DNA of 64,000 nucleotides, taken from the NCBI GenBank assembly GCA_965276765.1, contig OZ255627.1, positions 3,224,001 through 3,288,000 on the forward strand, given 5' to 3'. Positions 8,980 to 17,938 of the stretch are shown one piece after another. The position numbers and the translations under genes are program-made. Source of the DNA: G965276765 sp965276765. GTDB lineage: Bacteria; Actinomycetota; Acidimicrobiia; Acidimicrobiales; Palsa-688. Numbering within the stretch: the first letter of the stretch is position 1; each line of letters begins with the position of its first letter. The notes under the pieces are model-generated. The model saw nothing but the letters and a program-made list of their open reading frames with translations, was not told the DNA's origin and ran no database searches.

Positions 8980-9825
8980 ATGAAGTTCGAGCCCAAGCAT
9001 GCCCTCATCGCCGGCGTCGCCCTTTGCGTCGCGGCCGCAGGGTGCGGGAGCGCTACGCACACGTCGGCCTCGCCCATCGGCCGCCCGTCCAACCCCGTCC
9101 TTGCGGCCTACAGCAGCACCGTGAATGCCAAGACCGCCAAGGTGACGCTGCACGAGACGGTGACGTCCGGTACAGGACAGCAGAGTGGGATCAACGGAAG
9201 CGGGGTGGTCGACCTTCGCGGCAAGAAGGCCGAGTTCACGTTCACCGCTCCGCAGGTGGGCACGATCAAGGAGCTGGTCATCTCCCCCGAGCTCTACCTG
9301 CAGCTCCCGGCCAGCCTGCGTGCCAACATCCCTGGCCACAAGCCCTGGATCTCGCTCAACGTCGACAAGTTGGTCAAGACCAAGCTCGGTGCCAGCCTCA
9401 GTCAGCTGTCGAGCTCTTCGCAGGCCTCTTCCCAGACCCTCGCTTATCTCGAGTCGGTCTCCAACAGCGTGAAGCGGGTCGGCACGCCGACGCTGCACGG
9501 CGTGGCCACAACCGAGTACGACGCCACCATCGACCTGACGAAGTCCGTCAAATCGAAGAGCCCGCAGGCCAAGGCGGCCGTCTCGAAGCTGGAGCACGAG
9601 ATCGGTCGCTCCACCCTTCCCGCCCAGGTCTGGATCGACCGGCAACACCGAGTCCGCCAGGTCGGCTACCAGCTTTCCCTCAAGTCGGCGGGGCAGGTAT
9701 CACACGTCAAGTTCACCATGGGCCTGTCCGCCTACGGCGTGCCTGTCGACGTCACCGCACCGCCGGCATCGCAGACCTACGACGCCACCGCTGCGGCGCT
9801 CAGGAGTGGAGCGGCAGGGGGCTGA
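8980..9825 (+). CDS. LppX/LprG-like envelope lipoprotein
   Basis: The product has 281 residues with a lipoprotein signal: KHALIAGVALCVAAAGC puts the lipidated Cys near residue 22. The rest reads as a single beta-rich domain with alternating hydrophobics (KVTLHETVTSGTG, GSGVVDLRGKKAEFTF, YDATIDLTKSV, WIDRQHRVRQVGYQLSL), similar to the LppX/LprAFG fold that binds lipids in the actinobacterial envelope. AAGGAG lies upstream of ATG 8980. The carried ligand is unknown. Confidence 0.72.
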   Translation: MKFEPKHALIAGVALCVAAAGCGSATHTSASPIGRPSNPVLAAYSSTVNAKTAKVTLHETVTSGTGQQSGINGSGVVDLRGKKAEFTFTAPQVGTIKELVISPELYLQLPASLRANIPGHKPWISLNVDKLVKTKLGASLSQLSSSSQASSQTLAYLESVSNSVKRVGTPTLHGVATTEYDATIDLTKSVKSKSPQAKAAVSKLEHEIGRSTLPAQVWIDRQHRVRQVGYQLSLKSAGQVSHVKFTMGLSAYGVPVDVTAPPASQTYDATAAALRSGAAGG

Positions 9826-9915
9826 CGCCGGGAAAGGTTGCTTCTGGTTCGGCGAGGTCAACTCCCGCCGTTCTGCCAGTCATCCGGATGGCCGGTTCGG
9901 TCGCGCTCGTTAGAT

Positions 9916-9943
9916 GCTAGCAACCTGCGAAGAAGGAGCTAGC
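9916..9943. promoter_or_regulatory. Paired GCTAGC sites before toxin-antitoxin genes
   Basis: Two GCTAGC palindromes at 9916-9921 and 9938-9943 flank the AAGGAG ribosome-binding site of the antitoxin gene. Their 22-bp spacing (about two helical turns) suits autoregulation by a ribbon-helix-helix antitoxin. This is inferred from position. Confidence 0.35.
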
Positions 9944-9953
9944 GTACTGAGAC

Positions 9954-10175
9954 ATGAGAACGCTCTACCTGAGGAACGTGCCCGACGAGGTCGTCGAGCG
10001 ATTGGAGCGGCTCGCCGCTCGGGACGCGACCTCCGTCGGGGCCGTGGCGGTGCGGGAGCTCGCCGAGGTCTCGCGCCGGGCGGACAACTTCGCACTGCTT
10101 GGCGCCCTTCCCGACCTCGGCGTGGACGCCACGACGATCGTGACCGACGTGGAGGCCGGGCGAACCGATCGGTGA
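9954..10175 (+). CDS. vapB: FitA/VapB-type ribbon-helix-helix antitoxin
   Basis: The product has 73 residues. The N-terminus TLYLRNVPDEVVERLERLAAR is the beta-strand plus helix of a FitA-like RHH DNA-binding domain; the acidic, flexible C-terminus would wrap the toxin. AAGGAG precedes ATG 9954. Its GTGA overlap with the downstream PIN-domain gene is the usual type II toxin-antitoxin arrangement, in which the complex represses its own promoter. Confidence 0.85.
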   Translation: MRTLYLRNVPDEVVERLERLAARDATSVGAVAVRELAEVSRRADNFALLGALPDLGVDATTIVTDVEAGRTDR

Positions 10176-10555
10176 TCGTCGTCGACGCATCTGCAGCTCT
10201 CTCGGCCCTGCTCAACGCCGGGCCGGCGCGTGGCGCGCTCGGACGGGAGCAGCTTCACGTTCCCCATCTCATCGATTCTGAAGTTGCGAGCGGCCTGCGT
10301 CGTCTGGTCAGGGCCAAGCAGATGGACCCGCGTGCCGGGTGGACTGCATTGGACGCCTTCCGACGTCTTGGGATGACGCGATACCCGGTGTTCCCCTTTC
10401 TCGATCGTGTCTGGGAGCTCAGGGACAACGTGTCGGCCTACGACGCCTCCTACGTCGCCCTGGCGGAGCTGCTGGGATGCAGCCTGCTGACCGCCGATGC
10501 CCGCCTGGGGGGAGCGCCAGGTACTCGCTGCCCGGTCACTGTGATACCCGGTTAG
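10172..10555 (+). CDS. vapC: VapC-type PIN-domain ribonuclease toxin
   Basis: The product has 127 residues from GTG 10172, which overlaps the antitoxin stop. PIN-domain acidic residues are in place: IVVDASAAL (first Asp), HLIDSEVASGLRRL (Glu), SAYDASYVALAELLG (Asp) and LLTADARL (last Asp). VapC toxins are Mg-dependent endoribonucleases that cut tRNA or rRNA; the target here is unknown. The last 20 nt overlap the convergent methyltransferase gene. Confidence 0.88.
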   Translation: MIVVDASAALSALLNAGPARGALGREQLHVPHLIDSEVASGLRRLVRAKQMDPRAGWTALDAFRRLGMTRYPVFPFLDRVWELRDNVSAYDASYVALAELLGCSLLTADARLGGAPGTRCPVTVIPG

Positions 10556-11336
10556 GGGACCGTTCGTCGCCACCGAAGCGCGCGCAGATCGCGCGGGGAT
10601 CGCCGTCTTCGTCGGCCATGACGTCCGGCCCATCGAATCCGAGCTCGCCGAGGAGGCGTCCGATGGGTTGGGCCTGGTCGCCGCCGAGCTCGAGCAGCAA
10701 CCAGCCGCCGCGACGCAGCCATCTGGTGCTCCTTCGCACCACCTCGGCCAGGAGATCGGTGCCATCGACCCCGCCATCGAGGGCCAATCGGGGTTCGAAG
10801 GCCTGGACATCGCGGGGGAGGAAGCGGAGCGAGCCCGTTGGCACGTACGGCACCACCGCCGTCATCACGTCGACGCCGTGCTCGAATCGGGACGGCAGAG
10901 GCTCGTCCAGAGAGCCTTCCAACACGTCGACACCGTTGCGTCGGGCGCAGCGCACCGCGGCGGCATCGAGCTCGGTCGCAACGACCTTGCCCGCCGGCGC
11001 GGCCGCCGCCAGGACGGCCGCGATGGCACCGGTTCCGGTGCACAGATCCACGGCAACACCATCCGAGGGCAGGAGGGTGCGGGCTCGCCAAGCCAACGGC
11101 TCGGTCTGCGCTCTCGGCACGTAGACGCCCGGGGCGACGAAGATCCTGATGTCGCAGAATGTCGCCGTGCCGGTGAGCCACTCGATGGGCTCGCCGTTTG
11201 TGCGGCGAGCGACGAGGTCATCGAGCGTCGTCGAGTCGCCGGCCGCCGCCCGGATGAGCTCGTCGGCTTCCTCCGACGCCGCGACGTGGCCGGCGGTGCT
11301 GAGCATCTCTGCCACGGAGACGGGGTCAGGTTCCAC
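10536..11336 (-). CDS. HemK/PrmC-related methyltransferase with altered NPPY motif
   Basis: The product has 266 residues with a PrmC-like architecture: N-terminal helical domain ending ARRTNGEPIEWLTGTATF, then a SAM domain with VAVDLCTGTGAIAAVLA and EPRLALDGGVDGTDLL. True PrmC (release-factor glutamine methyltransferase) has NPPY; here the site reads AVVPYVP, so the Asn that contacts the glutamine amide is missing. Related actinobacterial proteins annotated as putative N5-glutamine methyltransferases usually keep N-x-PYVP as far as I know. It may act on another substrate or have lost activity. It starts at GTG 11336, 12 nt after the PAP2 gene. Confidence 0.75.
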   Translation of the reverse strand: MEPDPVSVAEMLSTAGHVAASEEADELIRAAAGDSTTLDDLVARRTNGEPIEWLTGTATFCDIRIFVAPGVYVPRAQTEPLAWRARTLLPSDGVAVDLCTGTGAIAAVLAAAAPAGKVVATELDAAAVRCARRNGVDVLEGSLDEPLPSRFEHGVDVMTAVVPYVPTGSLRFLPRDVQAFEPRLALDGGVDGTDLLAEVVRRSTRWLRRGGWLLLELGGDQAQPIGRLLGELGFDGPDVMADEDGDPRAICARFGGDERSPNRVSQ

Positions 11337-11348
11337 GCGAGGCGTTCG

Positions 11349-12167
11349 CTAGGGCGCGCCACCAAGCCCGGCGGATGCCGTCACTTCCCTGTCGATGCGG
11401 TGCCGTTCCCAGGCCCGATGAACGGCGAAGGCGATGAGGGTGGCCACGGCGAAGGTGGCGACGCCGGCCACGCAGTCGGCGAGGTAGTGGTTGCCGGTCG
11501 AGAGCACGGAGAAGGCAATGGCGAACGGATAGATCCACACCAGGGCGACGAGTCGGTGCCGCCGGTGCAGGACCATCCAGATGGCGTACGCCGACCATGT
11601 GGCCCAGGCCAGGTGTAACGACGGCATGGCGGCGAACTGGTTGGCGGCGTGGCTGAGGGTCCCGGTGTGCCAGCCGCCGAAGGCGTGGGTGAGCGCCACG
11701 ATGTCGTAGAGGTGCTGGCCGGGGAGTAGTCGCGGGGGAGCGACCGGGTACAGCCAGAACACGACGAACCCGATGACGTTGACGAGCACGATCGCGGTGC
11801 GCAGCGGGCGGTACTCCTTGGGGTGGCACCACCACAGCCAGCCGATGACGACGAAGGTGACGACGAAGTGGGCGTTGTCGTAGAAGTCGCCTGTGATGAG
11901 CCCGAGGAGGGGGTGACCGTGGAGCCACGTGTCGAGGGCACGCTCGGGATCGAGGTGCAGTCGCTGCTCGAAATGAAGGATGCCGAGCCCGTGGGCCATG
12001 GCGGCCTTCTCCCGGAAGGCGGCCAGGTTGGTGACGATGTCGTACACCCAGGCCAACCACACGATGACCAGCACCTCGAGCCACCACCGGGGCCGGCGCA
12101 CGGCCCGGCGCGACATGCCGTCTTCGAGGGGCGGAGGGGCGGGAACGGTGGCGGTGGACGATGACAC
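11349..12167 (-). CDS. PAP2-superfamily membrane phosphatase/inositol-phosphotransferase-like
   Basis: The product has 272 residues and about six transmembrane segments. Catalytic motifs of the PAP2 superfamily are AAMPSLHLAWATW (C2, with SLH) and STGNHYLADCVAGV (C3, H-Y-x-x-D). The N-terminal half (WLAWVYDIVTNLAAF, FYDNAHFVVTFVVIGWLWW, LYPVAPPRLLP) matches the Aur1/inositol phosphorylceramide synthase-like subgroup common in actinobacteria. It probably handles phosphoinositide or polyprenyl-phosphate lipids. The GTG start is at 12167. Confidence 0.82.
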   Translation of the reverse strand: MSSSTATVPAPPPLEDGMSRRAVRRPRWWLEVLVIVWLAWVYDIVTNLAAFREKAAMAHGLGILHFEQRLHLDPERALDTWLHGHPLLGLITGDFYDNAHFVVTFVVIGWLWWCHPKEYRPLRTAIVLVNVIGFVVFWLYPVAPPRLLPGQHLYDIVALTHAFGGWHTGTLSHAANQFAAMPSLHLAWATWSAYAIWMVLHRRHRLVALVWIYPFAIAFSVLSTGNHYLADCVAGVATFAVATLIAFAVHRAWERHRIDREVTASAGLGGAP

Positions 12168-12240
12168 GGAGCCAATAACTCTACCGAGCCGTTCCGGAGG
12201 GCAGGCGGCGCGGCGCTATCCCGTGTTCAGGCCGGGGCCA

Positions 12241-13365
12241 TCAGACGGCTACGGCCGCTTCGAGCACCGAGGCCGTCTCGAGCAGACGGTCCTCGCCGTG
12301 TCGGGGACCGATGAGCTGGACGCTGGCCGGCAGCGGCCGGTCGTCGGCCGGCACGGGCAGGGCGATGGCGGGCAGGCCGGCCACGTTGACCGGGGCTGTG
12401 AGCCCCCGGATCCTCCCGATCGTCGTCGCCTCCTCGAGCGTCGGGGGGAAGCCGAGCAGCGTCGGAAGGGCGATGAGGTCGACCTCGGTGAAGAGGCGGG
12501 CGACGGTTGCCCGCCAGACCTCGGCGGCTCGCTTCGCCTCGGTGATCTCGGCGGCGGTGATCTCGCTGGCCTTCGAGAGCCGGGCCAGCACTTCGGCTCC
12601 GATGGCGTCTGCGTTGGCACCGACGAGGTCGCGGTCGCTGGCCCAGGCCTCGGACTCCAAGAGGATGAAGCTGGCCGCCATCGCTTCCTTCCAGCCGGGA
12701 AGGTCGAGCTCGACGACGTCCAGCTCGCTGGCCAGGAGGGCGGCGTCGACGGCCCGGTCGACTGCGGGGTCGGCCGGGAGCCGCACCCGCCCGATGCGGA
12801 CCGCCGCCGGGGGGCCGACAGAGAACCCCGGTTCGAGCAACGCCATCCCCTGCACGAGGCCGGCCACGTCGGCGGCCATCGGCCCCACGCTGTCGAGGCT
12901 CGGGGCGAGCGGGTACACCCCCCGCAACGACACCCGACCGTTGGTCGTCTTCAAGCCTGCTATCCCGCAGCACGCCGAGGGGATTCGGATAGATCCCCCG
13001 GTGTCGGAGCCAAGGGCGACGTCGGCCTCGGCCGCCGCCACGGCGGTGGCGGACCCGCTCGACGAACCACCCGGCACCCGGTCCGGTGCGATCGGGTTTC
13101 GGGGCGTACCTGCCCACGGGTTGACGCCGGTTATCCCGAAGGCCAGCTCGTGCAGCGTGGTCTTGCCGACGATGCGGGCCTCGCCGCTTCGTTCCGCCGC
13201 CCTGATGCCGGCCAGGCAGGCGGCGTCGTGGGCCGCAGGGCCGGCCCGTTCGGCCACGGCCCTACACCCTGCGGTCGTTGGCAACCCGGTCATGTCGATG
13301 AGATCCTTGACCGCGACACGGGTGGCCGTCCCGGTCGTCTCCAGCCGTAGCGCCCAGGTCGACAT
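12241..13365 (-). CDS. Amidase signature family enzyme
   Basis: The product has 374 residues, shorter than GatA-type amidases (about 450-480). The Ser-cisSer-Lys triad is recognisable: Lys in VAVKDLIDMTG near 21, GGSSSGSATAVAAAEADVALGSDTGGSIRIP around 97-127. It hydrolyses an amide of unknown identity. ATG 13365 is used because the frame upstream runs into a palindromic repeat that also reads open. There is no gatB or gatC nearby, so a role in tRNA amidation is unlikely. Confidence 0.85.
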   Translation of the reverse strand: MSTWALRLETTGTATRVAVKDLIDMTGLPTTAGCRAVAERAGPAAHDAACLAGIRAAERSGEARIVGKTTLHELAFGITGVNPWAGTPRNPIAPDRVPGGSSSGSATAVAAAEADVALGSDTGGSIRIPSACCGIAGLKTTNGRVSLRGVYPLAPSLDSVGPMAADVAGLVQGMALLEPGFSVGPPAAVRIGRVRLPADPAVDRAVDAALLASELDVVELDLPGWKEAMAASFILLESEAWASDRDLVGANADAIGAEVLARLSKASEITAAEITEAKRAAEVWRATVARLFTEVDLIALPTLLGFPPTLEEATTIGRIRGLTAPVNVAGLPAIALPVPADDRPLPASVQLIGPRHGEDRLLETASVLEAAVAV

Positions 13366-13418
13366 GGTGGCCGAGTCTCGCAGGTCGGGCACCCGGAGGC
13401 GACGGCCCCCGCCCCTCG

Positions 13419-13469
13419 TTTTCTCGGCGATGTTGACGTCGGAATCCACCGTCAACTTCGCCGAGAAAA
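13419..13469. repeat. Long palindrome with TTTTCTC/GAGAAAA ends, copy 1
   Basis: A 19-bp left arm (TTTTCTCGGCGATGTTGAC) pairs with the right arm with one mismatch around a 13-nt loop GTCGGAATCCACC. The loop and inner arms are repeated almost exactly at 45434-45468. T-rich 5' and A-rich 3' ends are the reverse of an intrinsic terminator. It lies between the dedA stop and the amidase start. Confidence 0.85.
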
Positions 13470-13501
13470 GCCGTTGCGCGGTCGGCGCCGCTCGATGAGG
13501 C

Positions 13502-14227
13502 TCAGCGCCGGCGGTGCTGAGGACCGCCGGCCGGCCGACGACGCTCGATCGGCGCCGATCCGGCGACACCCCCGGGCTCGGCGCCCGCGGCCGCGGCGAG
13601 GGCCGTCTCGCTGTCCTCGAGCTCGCGCAGGTGCCGGTAGGTCCGCCAACGGTGGACGAAGAGCAACACGATGGCGATCACGGCGAGCACGCCGAGCACG
13701 TAACCGGCGTCGCTGAAGGCATGGGTGATCTGGTGCCATCTCGAACCGATCCCGTAGCCGATGCCCGCCATGGCACCGTCCCAGACGATGCTGCCGAGGG
13801 CGGTGAAGACGAGGAAGGGGGCGATGGGCACCTCGGCCACGCCGGCGACGATGGCGACGAAGTTGCGGATGACCGGCAGGAGCCGCCCGATGAAGACACC
13901 ACCCCTCCGGTGGCGTTGATACCAAGCCTCAGCCCGGTCGAGGTCGGTGCGGGTGAGCAGGATGAAACGGCCGTAGCGGGTGACGATGCCGCGCCCCGCT
14001 GTCCTGCCGATGATCCAGGCGATGACGGCCCCGATCAGCTCGCCCCCGGCCCCGACGGCGATAACGGTTACCAGGTTGAGATGCCCCTGGTAGGCAAGGA
14101 CGCCGGCCAACCCCATGGTCAGCTCCGACGAGGTCGGGATGCAGCACGACTGCGCCACGCAGAGGACGAAGATGGCGAGATAGCCCCCGGACGTGATGAA
14201 GCTCTGGGAGGTCAGGACGGCCAGCAC
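13502..14227 (-). CDS. DedA family membrane protein
   Basis: The product has 241 residues and the DedA (SNARE-associated/VTT) pattern: GGELIGAVIAWIIGRTAGRG, FIGRLLPVIRNFVAIVAGVAEVPIAPFLVFTALGSIVWDG and a final helix GYVLGVLAVIAIVLLFV. DedA proteins are lipid-carrier or undecaprenyl-phosphate flippase candidates needed for envelope homeostasis. The Arg/Gly-rich tail after about residue 205 is poorly conserved. It is divergent from dnaE2 with the LexA box in between, although the box sits next to the dnaE2 start. Confidence 0.88.
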   Translation of the reverse strand: MLAVLTSQSFITSGGYLAIFVLCVAQSCCIPTSSELTMGLAGVLAYQGHLNLVTVIAVGAGGELIGAVIAWIIGRTAGRGIVTRYGRFILLTRTDLDRAEAWYQRHRRGGVFIGRLLPVIRNFVAIVAGVAEVPIAPFLVFTALGSIVWDGAMAGIGYGIGSRWHQITHAFSDAGYVLGVLAVIAIVLLFVHRWRTYRHLRELEDSETALAAAAGAEPGGVAGSAPIERRRPAGGPQHRRR

Positions 14228-14307
14228 GGAAGCCCTTTCTAGTCGATGGATGCCCTGGTTCTCGGGCAGCTGAGAGTCGTCTCAGCTTGTCGAATCCGAT
14301 GGAGGAA

Positions 14308-14328
14308 CGAACATACGTTCGATACGAT
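14308..14328 (+). promoter_or_regulatory. LexA (SOS) box and leaderless -10 of dnaE2
   Basis: CGAACATACGTTCG at 14308-14321 matches the LexA consensus with intact symmetric arms. TACGAT (14323-14328) follows after 1 nt, and ATG 14335 follows exactly 6 nt after the -10. The layout repeats the imuA' promoter. Confidence 0.85.
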
Positions 14329-14334
14329 GAGGAC

Positions 14335-17300
14335 ATGGGCTTCGACAACCCGCCCGTCCCCTGGAAGGACATCGAATCCGCTCTCAGTGGTCGCGCCCGG
14401 CCGGCGCCTTCTGAGGGGGACGGCGGGGACAGCCCGGCGTGGTCCTACAAACGAGGCGAGTACCACCCGCCGGCCGATCTCGCCGCCGGGCGCCCCTCCC
14501 GCAAGCGCCGGCCCTACGCCGAGCTGCACTGCCATTCCAACTTCAGCTTCCTCGACGGGGCGTCGCACCCCGAGGAGCTGGTGGAGGAGGCCGCCCGCCT
14601 CGGCCTCGAGGCGTTGGCCCTCACCGATCACGACGGCATGTACGGGGTCGTGCGCTTCGCCGAGGCGGCGGAAAAGATCGGCATGCCGACGATCTTCGGC
14701 GCCGAGCTCTCCCTCGGCCTGACCCGCGTCCAGCAGGGCGTCGCCGATCCCGAAGGCAGCCACCTGCTGATCCTGGCCCGCGACCCCGTGGGCTACACGC
14801 GCCTGTGTCGCGCCCTGACCTTCGCTCAACTTCGAGGAGGGGAAAAGGGGCGTCCTGCGGTCGACCTGGCCGCCCTTTCCGCTCTCGGTCGCGGCGCCGT
14901 GCCCGACCTCGCTGCCGGTTCACGCGCGCAACTCGATCCCACCGGCGGATGCGAAGGGTCGGCCGACCACTGGGTGGTGCTCACGGGTTGTCGCAAGGGC
15001 ACCGTCCCCAAGGCCCTTGTCGATGCCGGCCCCGGCCGGGCCGCGGCCGAGCTCGACCGGCTGCAGCGCACCTTCGGGCGCGACAACGTCATGGTCGAGC
15101 TGTGGGACCACGGCGATCCGCTCGACTCCGCCCGCAACGACGCCCTCGTCGCGCTGGCCGACCGGGGGGGAGCGGGGATCGTCGCCACCAACAACGTCCA
15201 TTACCACACGCCCGGCCGGCGCCGGCTGGCCGCGGCGCTGGCGGCGGTGCGGGCCCGCCGCAGCCTCGACGACATGGACGGGTGGTTGCCCGCATCCGGT
15301 GCCGCCCACCTGCGTGGCGGCGCGGAGCAGATGCGACGATTTGCCCGCTATCCCGGCGTGGTGGAGGCCGCGGCCGAGCTGGGCCGGGCGTGCGCGTTCG
15401 ATCTCAGGCTCGTCGCACCCAAGCTCCCCCCTTTCCCCACCCCTCCACCTCACAGCGAGATGAGCTGGCTGCGTCACCTGACCGAAGCCGGCGCCGTCCG
15501 CCGCTACGGACCCCGAGACGCCCCCAGCCATCCCCGGGCGTGGGCCCAGATCGACCACGAGCTCGCCCTCATCGAGCAGCTCGGCTTCGCCGGCTACTTC
15601 CTCATCGTGTGGGACATCGTCGAGTTCTGCCGGCGCCACGGCATCTACTGCCAGGGTCGGGGATCGGCCGCCAACTCGGCGGTCTGTTACGCCATCGGCG
15701 TCACCAACGCCGACGCCGTGGCCCTCGACCTGCTCTTCGAGCGGTTCCTCTCGCCCGAACGCGACGGCCCGCCCGACATCGACGTTGATATCGAGTCCGG
15801 CCGGCGGGAGGAGGCCATCCAGTACGTCTACGACCGCTACGGCCGGGGGCGCGCGGCCCAGGTCGCCAACGTCATCACCTATCGGCCCCGCTCGTCGATC
15901 CGCGACATGGGCAAGGCTCTCGGCGCCGCCCCCGGCCAGCTCGACGCCTGGTCCAAGCAGGTCGACGGGTGGGGGCCGCTCTCGGCCACGGCCGCCCTTG
16001 ACGACCACGACATCCCTGCGGCGGTGATGGCGCTCGCCGCCGAGGTGCAGCACTTCCCGCGTCACCTCGGGATCCACTCGGGCGGCATGGTGATCTGCGA
16101 CCGTCCCGTCGCCGAGGTCTGCCCGGTGGAATGGGGGCGCATGGCCGACCGCAGCGTCTTGCAGTGGGACAAAGACGACTGTGCGGCGGTGGGACTCGTC
16201 AAGTTTGACATGCTCGGCCTCGGGATGCTCACGGTCCTGCACGCCACCGCCGACCACGTCGCCGCCTTCCACGGAGACGAGGTTGATCTGGCCACCATCC
16301 CCCAGGACGACGCCGTGTACCGGATGCTCTGCGCCGCTGACTCCGTCGGCGTGTTTCAGGTCGAGAGCAGGGCCCAGATGGCGACGCTGCCGCGGCTCAA
16401 GCCCAGGGTCTTCTACGACCTCGTCGTCGAGGTGGCCCTCATCCGTCCCGGGCCTATCCAGGGTGGTTCCGTCCACCCCTATATCCGCAGGCGCAACGGC
16501 GCCGAGCCGGTCACCTACCTCCATCCGCTCCTGGAGCGGAGCCTGAAGAAGACCCTGGGGGTGCCCCTCTTTCAGGAGCAGCTGATGCAGATGGCCATCG
16601 ATGTGGCCGGCTTCACCGCGGCCGAGGCCGACCAGCTCCGTCAGGCCATGGGCTCCAAACGCAGCGTCGAGCGGATGGAGGCGCTCAAGGCCCGCCTCTA
16701 TCACGGGATGGGGGAGCGGGGGATCACAGGAGAGATCGCCGACCGGATCTACGAGAAGCTCGTCGCCTTCGCCAACTTCGGCTTTCCCGAGAGTCATTCC
16801 GTCAGCTTCGCCTACCTCGTCTATGCGTCGGCGTGGTTCAAGCTGCGCTACCCGTCGGCGTTCACGGCCGGGCTGCTCGACGGCCAACCGATGGGTTTCT
16901 GGTCTCCGCAGACGATCGTCAACGACGCCCGCCGCCACGGTGTCGAGATCCGCGGCCCCGACGTCAACGCCGGCCGGGCCGCTTCACTCCTCGAGCCGTG
17001 CCCCTTATCGGCGGGGGGAGCGGCGGTCCGCCTCGGCCTCTCCTATATCCGTCACATCGGGACCGACCTGGCCGGGCGGATCGAGGCGAGCCGGCCGTAC
17101 GCCGACATCGAGGACCTGGTGCGGCGCACCGGGGTCACCGTCGCCCAGGCGGAGGCGCTGGCCACGGCGGGGGCGCTGGCCGGCTTCGGGCTCGAACGGA
17201 GAGAAGCGCTGTGGGCGGCGGGGGCGGCCGCCCAGGCCGGACCCGACCTGTCGGCTTCCCCTTCTGGGGTTCGGGCCGGGGCGGCGGCCTCTCCTGGCGG

Positions 17301-17892
17301 CCGGCCCGGGCCGGTGCCGGCCTCACTTTGTGGGTCGGGCGAGCCGGTGCCGGATTCCTCCTCCGGGGTGTCGGGTCGGGGGGCGCCGGCGCCGGCGCCG
17401 GCCGGGGCGCATCGGGGCAGGACGGCCCGGCTCGCCGGGCTGGTCACCGGCGTCGATGCGCCCCCGCTGCCGGCCATGGACGCCGTCGAACGCAACGGCG
17501 CCGACCTGTGGGCCACCGGCCTCTCCGCCGACCGCTACCCGACGGAGTTCGTTCGGGACCGGCTCACCTCGATGGGGGTGGTCACCGCTGCCGGCCTGCG
17601 AGCCGTGCCGGCGGGGGAGCGAACCCGGGTTGCCGGGATCGTCACCCACAGGCAACGGCCGGCGACGGCCCAGGGGATCACGTTCGTCAACCTGGAGGAC
17701 GAGACGGGCCTTATCAACGTGGTCTGTCACCGGGAGGTGTGGATCCGCTTCCGTCGAGTGGCCCGTTCGGCGCCCGCTCTCGTCGTGGCCGGCCGGCTCG
17801 AGCGGGTCGAGGGGGTGATCAACATCATCGCCGAACACGTCGACGCCCTCCCGCTCACCACGACCGCCATCCGCTCCCGCGACTTCCGGTGA
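14335..17892 (+). CDS. dnaE2: Error-prone DNA polymerase III alpha subunit, DnaE2
   Basis: The product has 1185 residues. The PHP domain starts near residue 60 (YAELHCHSNFSFLDGASHPEE would be its first block); the C-family polymerase core has GRGSAANSAVCYAIGVTNAD and the catalytic DGPPDIDVDIESGRREE; the beta-clamp/HhH region includes FPESHSVSFAYLVYASAWFKL; the C-terminal OB fold has GITFVNLEDETGLINVVCH. The OB fold follows a Gly/Pro/Ala-rich linker near 970-1045 that is probably disordered. DnaE2 performs translesion synthesis with ImuA' and ImuB. The start at ATG 14335 is set by the LexA box and -10; an in-frame ATG at 14287 lies upstream of the promoter. Confidence 0.95.
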   Translation: MGFDNPPVPWKDIESALSGRARPAPSEGDGGDSPAWSYKRGEYHPPADLAAGRPSRKRRPYAELHCHSNFSFLDGASHPEELVEEAARLGLEALALTDHDGMYGVVRFAEAAEKIGMPTIFGAELSLGLTRVQQGVADPEGSHLLILARDPVGYTRLCRALTFAQLRGGEKGRPAVDLAALSALGRGAVPDLAAGSRAQLDPTGGCEGSADHWVVLTGCRKGTVPKALVDAGPGRAAAELDRLQRTFGRDNVMVELWDHGDPLDSARNDALVALADRGGAGIVATNNVHYHTPGRRRLAAALAAVRARRSLDDMDGWLPASGAAHLRGGAEQMRRFARYPGVVEAAAELGRACAFDLRLVAPKLPPFPTPPPHSEMSWLRHLTEAGAVRRYGPRDAPSHPRAWAQIDHELALIEQLGFAGYFLIVWDIVEFCRRHGIYCQGRGSAANSAVCYAIGVTNADAVALDLLFERFLSPERDGPPDIDVDIESGRREEAIQYVYDRYGRGRAAQVANVITYRPRSSIRDMGKALGAAPGQLDAWSKQVDGWGPLSATAALDDHDIPAAVMALAAEVQHFPRHLGIHSGGMVICDRPVAEVCPVEWGRMADRSVLQWDKDDCAAVGLVKFDMLGLGMLTVLHATADHVAAFHGDEVDLATIPQDDAVYRMLCAADSVGVFQVESRAQMATLPRLKPRVFYDLVVEVALIRPGPIQGGSVHPYIRRRNGAEPVTYLHPLLERSLKKTLGVPLFQEQLMQMAIDVAGFTAAEADQLRQAMGSKRSVERMEALKARLYHGMGERGITGEIADRIYEKLVAFANFGFPESHSVSFAYLVYASAWFKLRYPSAFTAGLLDGQPMGFWSPQTIVNDARRHGVEIRGPDVNAGRAASLLEPCPLSAGGAAVRLGLSYIRHIGTDLAGRIEASRPYADIEDLVRRTGVTVAQAEALATAGALAGFGLERREALWAAGAAAQAGPDLSASPSGVRAGAAASPGGRPGPVPASLCGSGEPVPDSSSGVSGRGAPAPAPAGAHRGRTARLAGLVTGVDAPPLPAMDAVERNGADLWATGLSADRYPTEFVRDRLTSMGVVTAAGLRAVPAGERTRVAGIVTHRQRPATAQGITFVNLEDETGLINVVCHREVWIRFRRVARSAPALVVAGRLERVEGVINIIAEHVDALPLTTTAIRSRDFR

Positions 17893-17938
17893 GGCTGCCT
17901 GTTGGCGCGGCGACGCTCGAGGCGGGCGGGTAACGCTG

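Noticed and set aside
13419..13469. Reading the palindrome as an intrinsic terminator of dedA
   Set aside because: On the dedA strand the stem is preceded by C/T-rich sequence and followed by AAAA rather than a U-run, so the polarity is wrong for a Rho-independent terminator.
14920..16938. 672-codon minus-strand ORF inside dnaE2
   Set aside because: It is completely antisense to conserved polymerase domains; composition is typical of the opposite-strand frame.
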